Shown: one piece after another, positions 1-8,745 of the stretch
Position numbering within the stretch: position 1 is the first letter of the stretch
Layout of the letters: each line of letters opens with the position of its first letter
Assembly: GCF_023238445.1 (NCBI RefSeq)
Contig: NZ_CP096658.1
Coordinates: 3,472,001-3,536,000, forward strand
Direction: 5' to 3'
Source: Halorussus gelatinilyticus
GTDB taxonomy: Archaea > Halobacteriota > Halobacteria > Halobacteriales > Haladaptataceae
Length of the DNA: 64,000 bases
Translations under genes and position numbers: made by a program
Notes under the pieces: model-generated
Databases searched by the model: none
What the model was told of the DNA's origin: nothing
Seen by the model: only the letters and a program-made list of their open reading frames with translations

Positions 1-804
1 GAGGGCGCGCTCGTCCTCGACGACGACCGGTACGCCGACCTCGCCGCGGACGCGCTCGGATTCGTCCGCGACAAGCTGTGGAACGCGGCGGAAGGGAGAC
101 TCTCCCGACGCTTCAAGGACGGCGACGTGGCGATCGAGGGCTACCTCGAAGACTACGCCTTCCTCGCGCGCGGTGCCCTGAACTGCTACGAAGCGACCGG
201 CGACCCCGACCACCTCGACTTCGCGCTCGACCTCGCGGACGCCGTCGTCGCCGAGTTCTGGGACGCCGAGGCCGGTACCATCTACTTCACGCCCGAGCGC
301 GGCGAGGAGTTAGTCGCCCGCCCGCAGGAACCCCACGACCAATCGACGCCCTCCAGCCTCGGGGTCGCGGCAGACACCCTGCTCGCGCTCGCGGAGTTCA
401 CCCCCGACGACGAGTTCGCCGAGGTCGCCGAGCGCGTCCTCGAAACGCGCGGCCGGGAGATTCGGTCGAACCCGCTCCAGCACGCGTCGCTCGCCTTGGC
501 GGCCGACCGCTACGCTCGCGGGTCGCTGGAGATTACGGTCGTCGCCGACGACCTGCCCGAGTCGTGGCGCGCGGACCTCGCCGACCGCTACCTGCCGACG
601 CGCCTGCTGTCGCGCAGGCCGCCGACCGACGACGAGCTATCGACGTGGCTCGACGGGTTGGACCTCGCCGAGACGCCGCCCATCTGGGCCGAGCGCGGTC
701 GGACCGACGGCGAACCGACGGTGTACGTCTGCCGGGAGTTCGCCTGCTCGCCGCCGGAGACCGACCTCGCCGCGGCGCTCGACTGGGCCGACGAGCGCGC
801 CTGA
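1..804 (+). CDS. DUF255/YyaL-type thioredoxin-domain protein, C-terminal part (5' end outside window)
   Basis: The frame is open from base 1, so this is the last 267 residues of a longer gene. The visible part looks like the alpha-helical, six-hairpin-glycosidase-like half of the YyaL/spermatogenesis-associated-20 family, whose N-terminal thioredoxin (DUF255) half would lie upstream. Typical pieces are EGYLEDYAF near residue 45, the DAEAGTIYFT stretch near 90, and SNPLQHASLALAADRYARGS near 155-175. The C-terminus YVCREFACSPP is characteristic. Cellular role is unknown in archaea; the family is often annotated as thioredoxin domain-containing. Recognition is by residue pattern, not by a search. 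Confidence 0.8.
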   Translation, partial: EGALVLDDDRYADLAADALGFVRDKLWNAAEGRLSRRFKDGDVAIEGYLEDYAFLARGALNCYEATGDPDHLDFALDLADAVVAEFWDAEAGTIYFTPERGEELVARPQEPHDQSTPSSLGVAADTLLALAEFTPDDEFAEVAERVLETRGREIRSNPLQHASLALAADRYARGSLEITVVADDLPESWRADLADRYLPTRLLSRRPPTDDELSTWLDGLDLAETPPIWAERGRTDGEPTVYVCREFACSPPETDLAAALDWADERA

Positions 805-913
805 GTCCGCCGTCGCGGTCACTCGTGCGAACGGTCACCGAGGACGTTAGCTGTGAAAGTAGTCGAACTCGACGGGTCAGCGGCCCAGATTTCTGCCTTC
901 GACGGTGCGAAAG

Positions 914-920
914 TTTATTA
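914..920 (+). promoter_or_regulatory. TATA box for the DUF7504 gene
   Basis: TTTATTA lies 27-33 bases before the ATG at 947. That spacing puts the transcription start at or next to the ATG, the usual leaderless layout of haloarchaeal genes. Confidence 0.55.
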
Positions 921-946
921 ACTATACATCTTCAACCAGTTCCGCA

Positions 947-1711
947 ATGAGTGCAGGGAGTTCCGGGTATCGGGGTGGCGGCTCGGGCGGCGACGCGAAT
1001 GCCTCGGAGGATTCGCCTCGGTTTCTCGACGTACTCCGGGAGTTGAAGGCCGACGGGTGTAACCTGCTGGTGGTCGGTGACGCGCCGCGCCCCCTGTTCA
1101 CCGAGGCCAGCGCGGACCTACTCGGGGGGACCGACGAACGGCGCTACCGCCTGCTCGCGGTGACGGACGCGAGCGCCCAGAGCGTCGTCGAGCGCCTGCC
1201 CGACCCCGAGGAGACGCCGGGGGAGTTCGCCGAGACGACCGAAATAGTCAACCACGCGTCGCCCCCGCGGTCGGTCGTGGAGAGCGACGGACCGCTCGAA
1301 ACCCCGCGGTTGGGCGACCTCTCGGAGCGGCGCGTCGTGGACCCGCAACTCGCGGGCTTGCAGGCGGAGTTGGCCGAGTCGATGGCGGCGTTCAACCGCC
1401 ACGCCGGCGGGCTTCACCCGGCGCAATTGCGCGTCGGCGTCGATTCGCTCGGCGCGCTCTTCGAACACTACGACGCCGGCGTCGTGCACCGCTGTCTGCA
1501 GGTCGTCACTGGCTACGTCGCCGACTACGACGCGATGGGCCACTACGTCCTGACCGAACCGTACGACGCCGAGCGCGTCTCCCGACTCGCCGACGACTTC
1601 GACGCCGTGGTCGAGATTCGTGCGGTCGATTCCGCGAAAGACGACCACCACGCAGAGGAGCGGTGGCACGTCGATAATCACGACCTCGTGACCGACTGGT
1701 TCCCGATGTGA
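947..1711 (+). CDS. DUF7504 family haloarchaeal protein
   Basis: A 254-residue acidic soluble protein. After a Gly/Ser-rich N-terminus comes LRELKADGCNLLVVGDAP near residues 29-46, then RRYRLLAVTDASAQSVVERL. The pattern of a buried VVGD strand followed by an arginine-rich LLAVTD strand is how I recognise the haloarchaea-specific DUF7504 family, which resembles a reduced RecA/KaiC-like fold without a Walker A motif. No enzymatic role is known. The start at 947 is chosen over an in-frame ATG at 905 because the TATA box lies between them. It stops 37 bases before the CHAT gene on the same strand, so the two may be cotranscribed; that pairing is the only functional hint. Confidence 0.65.
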   Translation: MSAGSSGYRGGGSGGDANASEDSPRFLDVLRELKADGCNLLVVGDAPRPLFTEASADLLGGTDERRYRLLAVTDASAQSVVERLPDPEETPGEFAETTEIVNHASPPRSVVESDGPLETPRLGDLSERRVVDPQLAGLQAELAESMAAFNRHAGGLHPAQLRVGVDSLGALFEHYDAGVVHRCLQVVTGYVADYDAMGHYVLTEPYDAERVSRLADDFDAVVEIRAVDSAKDDHHAEERWHVDNHDLVTDWFPM

Positions 1712-1748
1712 CCGACCGCCCCTTCGGGCCCACAGACAAGTTTACCAT

Positions 1749-3875
1749 ATGCGTCCACGAATCGATTCACTCGGCGACCCGACCGGCGTAGAGATAGTCG
1801 ATCTCATCGAGAGTCACCGCTTCCTCCTGTACACGCCGAAGGCGGTGTCGCCGACTCCGACCGACACCGAGCGATTCGTCTACCCCGTGACGGTCGCCTG
1901 CCGATTTACGACGTCCGACCTCCGGCTCTCGTATCCCGTCCCGGTCGGCGTCCGACGACGCGAGGGGCGAGAATACATCTGTGATGTCACTTACGGAGCG
2001 GCACGCGAATTCGAGGCTGGGGCCTACGTGATCGAAATTCCGGGGCCGCCGAAACTCTACCTGCACGTGGAATCGGCGCTGACGGTCGACGCGACGAACG
2101 GAGAGACCCGAATCGCATTCGGCGGGGAGACGACCGTCGTCGTCGGCACACGGTCCTCGCACGAGTCGCCAGCGGCCACGATTACCGTCCCGGACGACCC
2201 GGCGTCGGTGATGCGTGGAGTCTCGAGATTCGGATCCGCCCTGAAGACCACATCGCCGGAGCGGTCGTGGCCGACGCTCCGTGGCCACCCGCCCCGCGTC
2301 GAGCGTGGCGATGAACTGCGGATTCCCGACGAGCTCGAGGCCATCGATACGGGCGTCACCATCCGAGTTCCCGCAGACTACGAACACGTCTTCCCGGTCG
2401 CGTCCTTGGCGTACTACCTCGGTGCCGCCGTCTCGCAGGGCGACCGACCACGGCTGACCACGAAGAACGGGTTCTCGTACCCCTTGGGTGGCGGTGCCGA
2501 CTTCGAAGAAGAGGTGGCTCGCGTGCTTCGGCAAGTCTTCGTTCTGGACTGCGCGACTCGCACTGAGGGGTTCCATCCGGCGGACCTCGCCGAACGCCGC
2601 CTCGTCGAGTCCGTCGTCGACCTCGACTTCGCGGCGCTGTACGACGCACCGCTCGCCGAGCGTCTGGAGACGTACTTGTCCGTCCCCGAGACGCTGGTGG
2701 ACGACGTCAAACCGACGTGGGGGCGCGAAACGTACGTGCGTCCGGTCGCAGACGGTATCGAATCCCTGCCTTACGTGGCTCGCGATCTCTCGGTCGTCCG
2801 AGTCAAATCGCCCGCATCCACGGATACGAGCCGAAGCCGGAGGTCCGGTCGCGAGGCACTGCACTCCTTCAAGCGCAGCGGGATGGAGTCCGACCATAGC
2901 CAATCGGTCGATGCCGACGAGGCAGCGACGGGCGTTCCGGCCCCGGACGAGTACGTCCCCCTGCCGACGCATGACGGCTTGGAACGGGCGTGGGTCGGCG
3001 ACGGGACGCCGGTCCACGGTGCGAAACTTCACCCCGAAGCGTTTCGCCACGAACGGACGGATTCGACGGACGGCGTCATCGACGTGACGGTCGTGTGCAA
3101 CGACGAAGAGATGCGCGAAGAGTTGAACGCTGTCTCGGAGGTCTACGGGAGCCGAGAGGTCGTTCCCTTCGACGTCGATTTCCGAGTCGGAGTCCCAACC
3201 GAGGAACTCCGAGCACTGTTGGCGGCCGACAACGACCTGTTCCACTTCATCGGCCACGTCGACGGTCGCGGTCTCGAGTGTCCTGACGGCGTTCTCGACG
3301 CCGAGACGCTCTCGGAAAACGGAGCGACGGCAGTACTTCTCAACGCCTGCCGGTCGCACGACCAAGGCGTCGCACTGGTGGAGGCCGGCGCTCACGCGGC
3401 CATCGTGAGTTGGGGCGACGTGGGGAACCTCGGCGCGATGGAGGTCGGCGAGACGTTCGCGAAACTACTAAACTACGGATTCAGCGTCGGTAGTGCCCTC
3501 GAATTGGTGGAGGAATACACGAGTATCGGTCGTCACTACGTCACGATTGGCAACCCCAACGTGACCGTGGCCCAGTGCGAGGACGGACTGCCGGTCGTCT
3601 ACGAGGTTCTGTCGGGGGAGGTACCGAAATCGGGTGAGATAGATATCGAACTCACGGCCTATCCGGCGCCAACGTTTTCGATCGGCGCCGCGGTATCGTA
3701 TCACTTCCGTGGTGCGGACGACCCCGAGTTTTTCACTGCACCGGCCATCGCTCGGTTCACGAACGAGGTCGAAGAGATTGTCGAGGAAGTCGCCACCTTG
3801 GCGACCCCTATGATTGTCGACGACGAACTCCGGTGGACCGACGAACTGTTCAGTGAGGACGGCACTACGAGGTGA
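1749..3875 (+). CDS. CHAT-domain (caspase-like peptidase) protein
   Basis: A 708-residue protein. The C-terminal third contains the two hallmark CHAT elements: LFHFIGHVDGRG with His503 and AVLLNACRSHDQG with Cys534, the expected catalytic dyad of clan CD peptidases. IVSWGDVGNLGAMEVGETFAKLL follows as the post-Cys helix region. The first ~400 residues are rich in beta strands, carry no TPR repeats and are unlike bacterial CHAT partners; I do not recognise their fold. A Ser/Arg-rich stretch near 355-380 looks like a linker. CHAT proteins elsewhere act as regulated proteases in cell suicide or defence. Here the nearest candidate partner is the DUF7504 gene upstream. No Shine-Dalgarno is seen and no TATA box is correctly placed for this gene alone. 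Confidence 0.75.
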   Translation: MRPRIDSLGDPTGVEIVDLIESHRFLLYTPKAVSPTPTDTERFVYPVTVACRFTTSDLRLSYPVPVGVRRREGREYICDVTYGAAREFEAGAYVIEIPGPPKLYLHVESALTVDATNGETRIAFGGETTVVVGTRSSHESPAATITVPDDPASVMRGVSRFGSALKTTSPERSWPTLRGHPPRVERGDELRIPDELEAIDTGVTIRVPADYEHVFPVASLAYYLGAAVSQGDRPRLTTKNGFSYPLGGGADFEEEVARVLRQVFVLDCATRTEGFHPADLAERRLVESVVDLDFAALYDAPLAERLETYLSVPETLVDDVKPTWGRETYVRPVADGIESLPYVARDLSVVRVKSPASTDTSRSRRSGREALHSFKRSGMESDHSQSVDADEAATGVPAPDEYVPLPTHDGLERAWVGDGTPVHGAKLHPEAFRHERTDSTDGVIDVTVVCNDEEMREELNAVSEVYGSREVVPFDVDFRVGVPTEELRALLAADNDLFHFIGHVDGRGLECPDGVLDAETLSENGATAVLLNACRSHDQGVALVEAGAHAAIVSWGDVGNLGAMEVGETFAKLLNYGFSVGSALELVEEYTSIGRHYVTIGNPNVTVAQCEDGLPVVYEVLSGEVPKSGEIDIELTAYPAPTFSIGAAVSYHFRGADDPEFFTAPAIARFTNEVEEIVEEVATLATPMIVDDELRWTDELFSEDGTTR

Positions 3876-3937
3876 AAGCATCGCGGAACCGCTCGTTCGG
3901 CCCTGTCTGCCGGGGGTGCCGCTTCGATAAACCGACC

Positions 3938-4309
3938 TTAGGCCATCACGTCGGCATCGAGCAGACGCTCGGCGACGTACTCCGCCGCGGGTCGGTCCTC
4001 GGACTCCTCGAAGCGCGCTATCTCCTCGTCGCCGTGTTCGACTACCACGGTCGGGATGAGCGACACGTCGTACTCATCGACCTTCGGTCCCTGCTTGTCG
4101 CGGTCCACCTCGTACACCTCGATCTGGTCGTCGGCCACGCCCGCGGCCTCCAGCGCCGCGAAGAAGTCGGGGAGCGCGGACCGGCAGTCGCCACACCAGT
4201 CGGCGCCCCAGACGCGGTAGGTGACTTCGCCGACGCCGGCCTCGAAGGCGTCGACGACTTCGCTGTGCGCAGCGGCGTCCCACGTCGGATTCGGTTCGGT
4301 CGTCTCCAT
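3938..4309 (-). CDS. Thioredoxin-family protein
   Basis: A 123-residue cytoplasmic thioredoxin fold with active site WCGDC (Cys39 and Cys42) after the strand VTYRVWGA, and the cis-proline segment SLIPTVVV near residue 80. This is a small thiol-disulfide oxidoreductase. The WCGDC variant, rather than WCGPC, is common among archaeal thioredoxin-like proteins. The start METTEPNP is preferred; the 45-residue upstream extension is arginine-rich and unlike halophilic protein. It faces the CHAT gene tail to tail and diverges from the cysteine synthase gene. Confidence 0.8.
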   Translation of the reverse strand: METTEPNPTWDAAAHSEVVDAFEAGVGEVTYRVWGADWCGDCRSALPDFFAALEAAGVADDQIEVYEVDRDKQGPKVDEYDVSLIPTVVVEHGDEEIARFEESEDRPAAEYVAERLLDADVMA

Positions 4310-4457
4310 GGCCGGTAGTTGGCGCTCGACGCGTTTAGTCGCACGGGTCGGGGCAGGGTTGGGGTGGTTCTCTCGACGCACGAACGCGACCCGCGCTTGC
4401 CGGCGGACGGGTCGGTCCGGACGATTACCGGCACGTCCTGCCACCAGTCGCCATTCG

Positions 4458-4463
4458 TTTATA
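4458..4463 (+). promoter_or_regulatory. TATA box for the cysteine synthase gene
   Basis: TTTATA lies 24-29 bases before the ATG at 4487, consistent with a leaderless transcript. Confidence 0.5.
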
Positions 4464-4486
4464 CGTCCCGTCCCTATCCGTGCGTA

Positions 4487-5572
4487 ATGAGAGACTCTAT
4501 CCTGGACGTGGTGGGGTCGCCGCTCGTCAAGGTCGCCTCACCCGAAGGCGCGACGGTCGCGGCCAAAGTCGAGGGGTTCAACCCTGGCGGGTCCGCGAAG
4601 GACCGACCCGCCCGCGAGATGATCGCGGCCGCCGAGCGCGCCGGCGAGATAACGCCGGGCGACCGCCTCGTGGAACCGACCAGCGGGAACACCGGCATCG
4701 GTCTCGCGGTCGCGGCCGCGGCGCGGGGCTACGACCTGACCATCGTGATGCCGGCCTCCAAGTCGCCCGAGCGCCGGAAACTGCTGAAGGCCTACGGCGC
4801 GGACCTCGAACTCGTGGACGGCGAGATGGAGAGCGCCCGCGAGCGCGCCGACCGCTTGGCGGAACAGGAGGGCGTCGTCCAGATGGGCCAGTTCGAGAAC
4901 CCCGCGAACGCCGAGGCCCACTACCGGACCACGGCCGAGGAGATTCTCGAACAGGTCGAGGGCCGCGAAATCGACGCCTTCGTCGCCGGCGTGGGAACCG
5001 GAGGAACCATCACCGGCACCGCCTCGCGCCTCTTGGAGGAGTTCCCCGAGATGGAGGTCGTCGCGGTCGAACCCGAGCGGAACGCCGTCCTCACGAAGGA
5101 ACTGGGTGAGGGCTCGTCGGACGAGTCAGACGGCGGCCTCTCGACCGGCGAGTCCGGCGACGACTATCAAGGGATGGGACCGGGGTTCGTCAGCGACTTG
5201 CTGGACACCGACCTGCTCGATTCCGTCGAAACGGTCGCGCTCGAAGACGCGGAGGAAGAAGCCCGCCGACTCGCCCGCGAGGAGGGCATCCTCGTCGGCC
5301 AGTCGTCGGGCGCGGCGTCGGTCGCGGCCCGTCGGGTCGCCGACCGCCTCGCCGAACCCGAACTCAACTGCCCGGAGGCCCCCGAGGAACTCACGGACCT
5401 GCTCGCTGAGGACGGCGAGGCCGACACCGCCGGCGGAACGGGAACCGGCGGCGCGGCGCCCGAAATACAGCCCGACGGCGGCGCGCTCGACGGTTACGAC
5501 GACTGCCCGCTGGTCGTGACGGTGTTCCCCGACAGCGGCGAGCGATACCTCTCGACCGGGATGTTCGACTGA
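4487..5572 (+). CDS. cysK: Cysteine synthase (O-acetylserine sulfhydrylase-type, PLP enzyme)
   Basis: A 361-residue fold-type II PLP enzyme that condenses an activated serine with sulfide. The PLP lysine is K38 in NPGGSAKDRPA; SGNTGIGLA binds the substrate carboxylate, GVGTGGTITGTA binds the PLP phosphate, and SSGAA follows near the end. It is about 45 residues longer than bacterial CysK because of two acidic Asp/Glu/Gly insertions, near 205-225 and 300-325, which look like halophilic surface loops. Cystathionine beta-synthase is the main alternative, but no CBS pair is present. The start follows the TATA box at 4458. Confidence 0.85.
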   Translation: MRDSILDVVGSPLVKVASPEGATVAAKVEGFNPGGSAKDRPAREMIAAAERAGEITPGDRLVEPTSGNTGIGLAVAAAARGYDLTIVMPASKSPERRKLLKAYGADLELVDGEMESARERADRLAEQEGVVQMGQFENPANAEAHYRTTAEEILEQVEGREIDAFVAGVGTGGTITGTASRLLEEFPEMEVVAVEPERNAVLTKELGEGSSDESDGGLSTGESGDDYQGMGPGFVSDLLDTDLLDSVETVALEDAEEEARRLAREEGILVGQSSGAASVAARRVADRLAEPELNCPEAPEELTDLLAEDGEADTAGGTGTGGAAPEIQPDGGALDGYDDCPLVVTVFPDSGERYLSTGMFD

Positions 5573-5762
5573 ACCCGCTCTCGATTCGACCGACGCGCCA
5601 GCGACGCCGGGGTTTTTCTTCGTCTGATTTCGAGACGGGGGTCGAGCCGAGACCGCAAGACGATGAGGACGTTCGCTCTCGTTTCGTCGGAGACTTCTCT
5701 TCGTCGCCGAAGCACCGAAAAGCATATGTCGCCCCTCGATTCGACGTAGCCGGAGCCTCCCC

Positions 5763-6062
5763 ATGATACTCTGGCAGACCGCGAAGCGGTGGACGTACAA
5801 GGGCCGAAAGTGCGAGATTCAGCGGACGAACGTGGACGACGCCACCCAGTACCGCGGTCTCGTGGAGGTCGAGACCGGTCTCTCCGACAGCGCGCTGGCG
5901 GCCGCACCGGTCGCTGGTCTACGGCGTAGAAACCGGCCGAAGCGCCACGAGGACGGCGAGTACCGCGAGTGGGTCTACTTCGAGCGGGCCGGCGACGCGA
6001 TAGCCGACCTCCGGGAGGAGGTCAACGGGCTCGCGGAACACGTCCGCGACGCGGAAGTGTGA
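5763..6062 (+). CDS. Hypothetical haloarchaeal protein (99 aa)
   Basis: A short soluble protein with mixed charge and no membrane segment or metal motif: MILWQTAKRW at the start, YREWVYFERAGDAIADLREEV near the C-terminus. The composition fits a real haloarchaeal gene. It converges with the DUF5804 gene 13 bases downstream. I do not recognise a family or function. Confidence 0.6.
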   Translation: MILWQTAKRWTYKGRKCEIQRTNVDDATQYRGLVEVETGLSDSALAAAPVAGLRRRNRPKRHEDGEYREWVYFERAGDAIADLREEVNGLAEHVRDAEV

Positions 6063-6075
6063 GAAACCGAGGGAC

Positions 6076-6531
6076 TCAGTCGCCGAACTCGGATTCCGTC
6101 ACGCGCACGACCACGGTGTCGTCCACGTCTCGGAGGTCGTAGTCGGGCAACTCGCCGTCTTGGCGGGTCAGGTACATCGGTTCCACGAGTTCGCCCTCGG
6201 CGGTCAGGCCGTACACCTTCAGATACTCGTCGGTCGCTTCGGGGTCGATTGCACCGTCGCGGACCGCCTCGGCGAGGTTCCGAGAGAGCCACTCGGTCTC
6301 GCTGACGCTCGGTTCGAGGACGAGCGCGTCGTCGGTGAATCGGACGAGATACCAGTTGAGGTCGTTCACCAGGGAGACCGCGGACCCGAGGCTGATGGTG
6401 TCCAGCACCAGCGAGTTGCGATACTCCTCGCGGAGGTCGTAGGTCGCCAGCGCCTCGCGTGCGGTCTCCCGCGTGAGGAGTTCGGTCCGGAGGTCCACGC
6501 CGTCGGCTCCGACGAGACAGACCCGAGTCAC
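6076..6531 (-). CDS. DUF5804 family protein
   Basis: A 151-residue protein beginning MTRVCLVGADGVDLRTELL and containing AREALATYDLREEYRNSLV, VSLVNDLNWYLVRF and WLSRNLAEAVRDG, the pattern I associate with the haloarchaeal family DUF5804. The GTG at 6531 is chosen as start because the conserved region begins there; the upstream extension to 6612 is basic and low-complexity. Function unknown. Confidence 0.75.
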   Translation of the reverse strand: MTRVCLVGADGVDLRTELLTRETAREALATYDLREEYRNSLVLDTISLGSAVSLVNDLNWYLVRFTDDALVLEPSVSETEWLSRNLAEAVRDGAIDPEATDEYLKVYGLTAEGELVEPMYLTRQDGELPDYDLRDVDDTVVVRVTESEFGD

Positions 6532-6574
6532 GTCTTCTCGATGGCACCTGCCGGGTAAAGCGATTTCGTTCCGG

Positions 6575-7132
6575 CTACTCGCGCCGTCCCGCCGACGCCG
6601 ACGCGCCGTCACCGAGCGAGAGCGGTCGTATCTGGCCCCGGATTTCGCCCGACGGGTGGGCGGTCGTGTGGACGTTGACGTAGACGTTCGCCGCGCGCAT
6701 CTGCTCGGCCATTCCGGCCACGTCGGTCAGCGGCCAAATCATGTCGTCGTCGGTCAGTCTGCCGGACGCGAGGAGACCCGTTTCGTCTACCGGGTCCTGC
6801 GCCGGGCCGAAGAGGTACGCCACGACGTTGCCGTTCAGGTCCGGCGGTCCCTTGTGGACGTGGGACTCCTCGACGTTCTCGATTCCGGCGACGACCAGTC
6901 GGTAGTCGATGTGCGACCGGTCGCGTGCGAGTCGGAAGCCCGCGAAGCCGAACGCGTCGGTCTCGACCGGCGGGACCTCGTTTGCGCCGGTCAGCCACGC
7001 GCCGAAGGCCTCCGCACCGAAGGCCTCGGCGTCGGGGCGTCGAGACGCTCGAACCGCAGGTCCGAGTGCAGCGGTTCCGAGCGCGCCGCTTCCGAGCGCC
7101 GCGAGGTAGCGTCGTCTGGTAACGTGTGTCAT
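6575..7132 (-). CDS. Tat-exported CHRD-domain protein
   Basis: A 185-residue protein with a twin-arginine signal (TRRRYLAALGSGALG) and a CHRD domain: LTGANEVPPVETDAFGFAGF near residues 46-66, the HVHKGPP segment, and VNVHTTAHPSGEIRGQI near 150-166. CHRD domains are found in extracellular proteins of bacteria, archaea and in animal chordin; function in archaea is unknown. The signal predicts folding in the cytoplasm and export through the Tat route. It lies between the DUF5804 and thiI genes, all on the minus strand. Confidence 0.85.
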   Translation of the reverse strand: MTHVTRRRYLAALGSGALGTAALGPAVRASRRPDAEAFGAEAFGAWLTGANEVPPVETDAFGFAGFRLARDRSHIDYRLVVAGIENVEESHVHKGPPDLNGNVVAYLFGPAQDPVDETGLLASGRLTDDDMIWPLTDVAGMAEQMRAANVYVNVHTTAHPSGEIRGQIRPLSLGDGASASAGRRE

Positions 7133-7200
7133 TGTCCCCCGACCGGACGCGCGACGGGCGCGGTGAAAACGATTTCGACGGGTCCGGACGGGATTCCGGT

Positions 7201-8382
7201 TCAGACGTCCACGACCGTCGCGTTCTCGGCCGCCTCCGCCGCCCGCTCGAAGAGGTCGTCGGGTTCCGCGTTCTCCACGATTTCGAGCGTCGCGTTCGTC
7301 TCGGGGTAGTCGGGAGCGATGCGGTTACAACCCGCCGGAATCGTCGAATCGCGGAACGTGCCGATGTCGCGGGCGCGCTCCGTGATGGCCGATTTGTCCA
7401 TCGTCAACAGCGGCCGGTGAATCGGCAGGTCGGCGGCCTGACTCGTCGCGCCGAGGTTCCGGGCGGTCTGGGAGGATTTCTGGCCGATGGCCTCGCCGGT
7501 GACGATGCCCGTGGCGTCCACCTCGCGGGCGACGTGTTCGGCGACGCGGTACATGAACCGCCGGTAGACCAGCATCCTCGCCGGGCCGACCTCCTCGGCC
7601 AGCAGGTCCATCACGTCGCCCGCGGGCACCTTCCGGACGCGCATGTCGAAGTTCGGCGCGTAGTCGGCGAGTCGTCGGACGGTCTCCATCGCGCGGGCCT
7701 CGTGGTCCGGGCCGCCGTAGTCGCCCAGTTCGAGGTAGACCGGCACGATTGGCGCGCCGCGCTTCATGACCTCCCACGCCGCGACGGGCGAGTCGATGCC
7801 GCCGCTGACCAGCGCGACCAGTTTCGCTTGGCTCCCGAGCGGAAGTCCGCCGGGACCGGGCCGCTTCTCGGTGAAGACGAACGCCTCCTCGGCGCGACAC
7901 TCCACGGAGAAGGTCGTGTCGGGGTCGGTCAGGTCAACCTCGGGGTCGTCCAGCGCGTCGAACACGGCCGCGCCGCCCTCCCGCTCCAAGTCCTCGCTCG
8001 TGAACGGGTGAGCGTCGGCGGTGCCCGCGCGCCGGGCGCGAACGGCGAAGGTGTCGCCCGTCGCGTCGGCGTTGGCCTCGGCGCTCCGGGCCAGCGCGTC
8101 CACGATGGGTCCCTTCTCGGGCGGGACGACGGCGGCGGGACTCGCCGAGCGCACGCCGAAGGTGTCCGCGGCGGCGTCGGTCGCGGCGTCGATTTCGTCG
8201 GCGTCGGCGTGGAGCAGGATGCGCGACCAGCGGCGCTCGACCTCGGCGTCGATTCCCCGGTCGCGGACGATGGCTTCGATGTTGTCCCGGAGCCGTCGCT
8301 CCATCTCGGCTTGGACCTTCCCGCTCTTGACGCCCACGTCGGCGTGGCGAACGAGGACGGTGTCGGCTCCCGGTTGTCGCAT
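7201..8382 (-). CDS. thiI: tRNA uracil 4-sulfurtransferase ThiI
   Basis: A 393-residue enzyme for 4-thiouridine in tRNA. The N-terminal half carries a ferredoxin-like/THUMP region (VLVRHADVGVKSGKVQAEME at the start). The PP-loop ATP pyrophosphatase motif LVSGGIDSPVAAW lies near residue 200. Cys in IPAGCNRIAPDYP near 355 is the conserved catalytic position. It lacks the C-terminal rhodanese domain of bacterial ThiI, as usual for archaea. The start MRQPGADT is used; the upstream in-frame extension is translation of the 51-bp tandem repeat and is not protein-like. Confidence 0.9.
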   Translation of the reverse strand: MRQPGADTVLVRHADVGVKSGKVQAEMERRLRDNIEAIVRDRGIDAEVERRWSRILLHADADEIDAATDAAADTFGVRSASPAAVVPPEKGPIVDALARSAEANADATGDTFAVRARRAGTADAHPFTSEDLEREGGAAVFDALDDPEVDLTDPDTTFSVECRAEEAFVFTEKRPGPGGLPLGSQAKLVALVSGGIDSPVAAWEVMKRGAPIVPVYLELGDYGGPDHEARAMETVRRLADYAPNFDMRVRKVPAGDVMDLLAEEVGPARMLVYRRFMYRVAEHVAREVDATGIVTGEAIGQKSSQTARNLGATSQAADLPIHRPLLTMDKSAITERARDIGTFRDSTIPAGCNRIAPDYPETNATLEIVENAEPDDLFERAAEAAENATVVDV

Positions 8383-8438
8383 GGACTGGGGTAGACGTGA
8401 GAGGGATAAACGGGCTTCGATTGTGGGATAGCGAGGTG

Positions 8439-8625
8439 GGAAAACTGCCGAGCGAAGCGAGGCAGGCAAACCACCTCGAAACGGTGGACGGGAAACTGCC
8501 GAACGAAGCGAGGCAGGCAAACCACCTCGAAACGGTGGACGGAAAACTGCCGAACGGAGCGAGGCAGGCAAACCGCCTCGAAACGGTGGACGGAAAACTG
8601 CCTCGAAACGGTGGACGGAAAACGC
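8439..8625. repeat. 51-bp direct tandem repeat, three full copies plus degenerate copies
   Basis: The phrase GGAAAACTGCC followed by an AGGCAGGCAAACC block and CTCGAAACGGTGGAC recurs with exactly 51-bp spacing: CTGCC anchors at 8445, 8496, 8547 and 8598. The fourth copy lacks the middle block and a fifth is only begun. Each unit contains short inverted repeats (CTGCC/GGCAG and CCACC/GGTGG), so it can fold. It lies between thiI and the AdoMet synthetase gene. Copies differ by only a few bases, which suggests recent expansion. Confidence 0.9.
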
Positions 8626-8745
8626 GTCTCCGCCGGAGGCGGGCAACCTACCCCAAAACGACGCACCGACGGAACGGTCGAGTCGGAGGTGTCGGTGCGG
8701 TTCTGCGTCCGAGAGTCGAAGGAGAGTCCGAGCGCGAGCGGGCGG

